DNA from: Rhodospirillales bacterium
GTDB taxonomy: Bacteria; Pseudomonadota; Alphaproteobacteria; Rhodospirillales_A; Casp-alpha2
Direction: 5' to 3'
DNA length: 5,750 nt
Assembly (NCBI GenBank): GCA_016763915.1
Contig: JAESSX010000117.1
Location: 1-5,750, forward strand
A program made the position numbers and the translations under genes. Each line of letters begins with the position of its first letter. Within the stretch, counting starts at the first letter, position 1. Of this stretch, positions 5,613 through 5,750 are shown piece after piece. Below the pieces are notes generated by a model. The model ran no database searches. It was not told the DNA's origin and saw only the letters and a program-made list of their open reading frames with translations.

Positions 5613-5648
5613 ATGCAAATGATAACAAATCGCATATGCGCTTATCAA
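5613..5648 (-). promoter_or_regulatory. Candidate sigma-70-type promoter giving a leaderless transcript
   Basis: On the minus strand, a -35-like TTGATA (5648-5643) is followed by an 18-base spacer and a -10-like TATCAT (5624-5619). Each differs from consensus by one base. The -10 is preceded by TGT, giving an extended -10. The expected start of transcription, about 7 bases after the -10, falls on the A of the ATG at 5612, which explains the missing ribosome binding site. The AT-rich composition here contrasts with the rest of the window. Confidence 0.55.
5620..5647. promoter_or_regulatory. Candidate operator: dyad overlapping the promoter
   Basis: A perfect 10-bp palindrome, CGCATATGCG at 5631-5640, lies inside the promoter spacer. 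It is flanked by TGATAA at 5620-5625 and TTATCA at 5642-5647, which are inverted copies of each other though offset by 2 bases from the palindrome centre. Such a dyad between -35 and -10 is a typical place for a regulator. The outer arms overlap the promoter hexamers, so they may be partly promoter signal. The regulator is unknown; the AT-rich arms recall Fur/Zur-type sites only loosely. Confidence 0.4.
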
Positions 5649-5750
5649 TAGAATATTAATGAGATGGAACCCGGGCGATATTCGGTCTACAGGCGATGAA
5701 ACCTTGAATGCGACAGGCCTGAAATTTGACGGACCGTTCTGACCTGGGAA

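Noticed and set aside
5649..5750. Short plus-strand gene starting at ATG near 5663
   Set aside because: It stops after 11 codons and has no recognisable features.

Overview
This window is almost entirely one minus-strand cluster for a divergent cbb3-type (C-family) haem-copper oxidase. It is read from right to left and preceded by small metal-handling proteins. The DNA is GC-rich and tightly packed, with strong Shine-Dalgarno motifs and ATGA-type overlaps. The products are exported or membrane-bound, with c-type haems on the outer face of the membrane. This fits a Gram-negative respiring bacterium that can use low oxygen. The sequence does not place it more precisely; a proteobacterium or a Nitrospinota/Nitrospirota-like lineage are possible, and this is inference only.

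Layout in order of transcription. (1) 5612-5232: a small membrane protein with a Cys/Met-rich segment, resembling DUF2946 proteins. It appears to be leaderless, with a good sigma-70-like promoter ending just before its ATG. (2) A roughly 150-base gap with two GC-rich hairpins. (3) 5081-4461: an exported protein with a Met/Lys-rich octapeptide repeat. (4) 4400-3675: an exported protein with a type-1-copper (cupredoxin-like) motif and a C-terminal carboxypeptidase-regulatory-like beta domain. (5) 3625-2216: the oxidase catalytic subunit CcoN. (6) 2219-516: CcoO fused to two further cytochrome c domains of CcoP type, giving three haem c sites. (7) 512-363: a 49-residue CcoS-like protein. (8) 370-143: a 75-residue single-helix protein resembling the detached N-terminal membrane anchor of CcoP. 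(9) 121-23: a 32-residue single-helix peptide. (10) From base 10 to the left edge: the first three codons of another gene with a strong ribosome binding site.

How they may work together: electrons would enter through the cytochrome c domains of the fused subunit, pass to the CcoO haem and then to haems b and b3/CuB in CcoN, where oxygen is reduced. The copper-type proteins upstream (Met-repeat protein, cupredoxin-like protein, Cys/Met membrane protein) could supply or buffer copper for CuB, or act as electron donors; this rests on motifs and co-location. The most unusual points are the rearranged subunits (CcoO-CcoP haem domains fused, CcoP anchor split off), a CcoS-like gene inside the structural operon, and CcoN substitutions near the active site, with the CuB ligands and the catalytic tyrosine retained.

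No tRNA, rRNA, CRISPR array or mobile element was seen. No gap between genes exceeds 300 bases.
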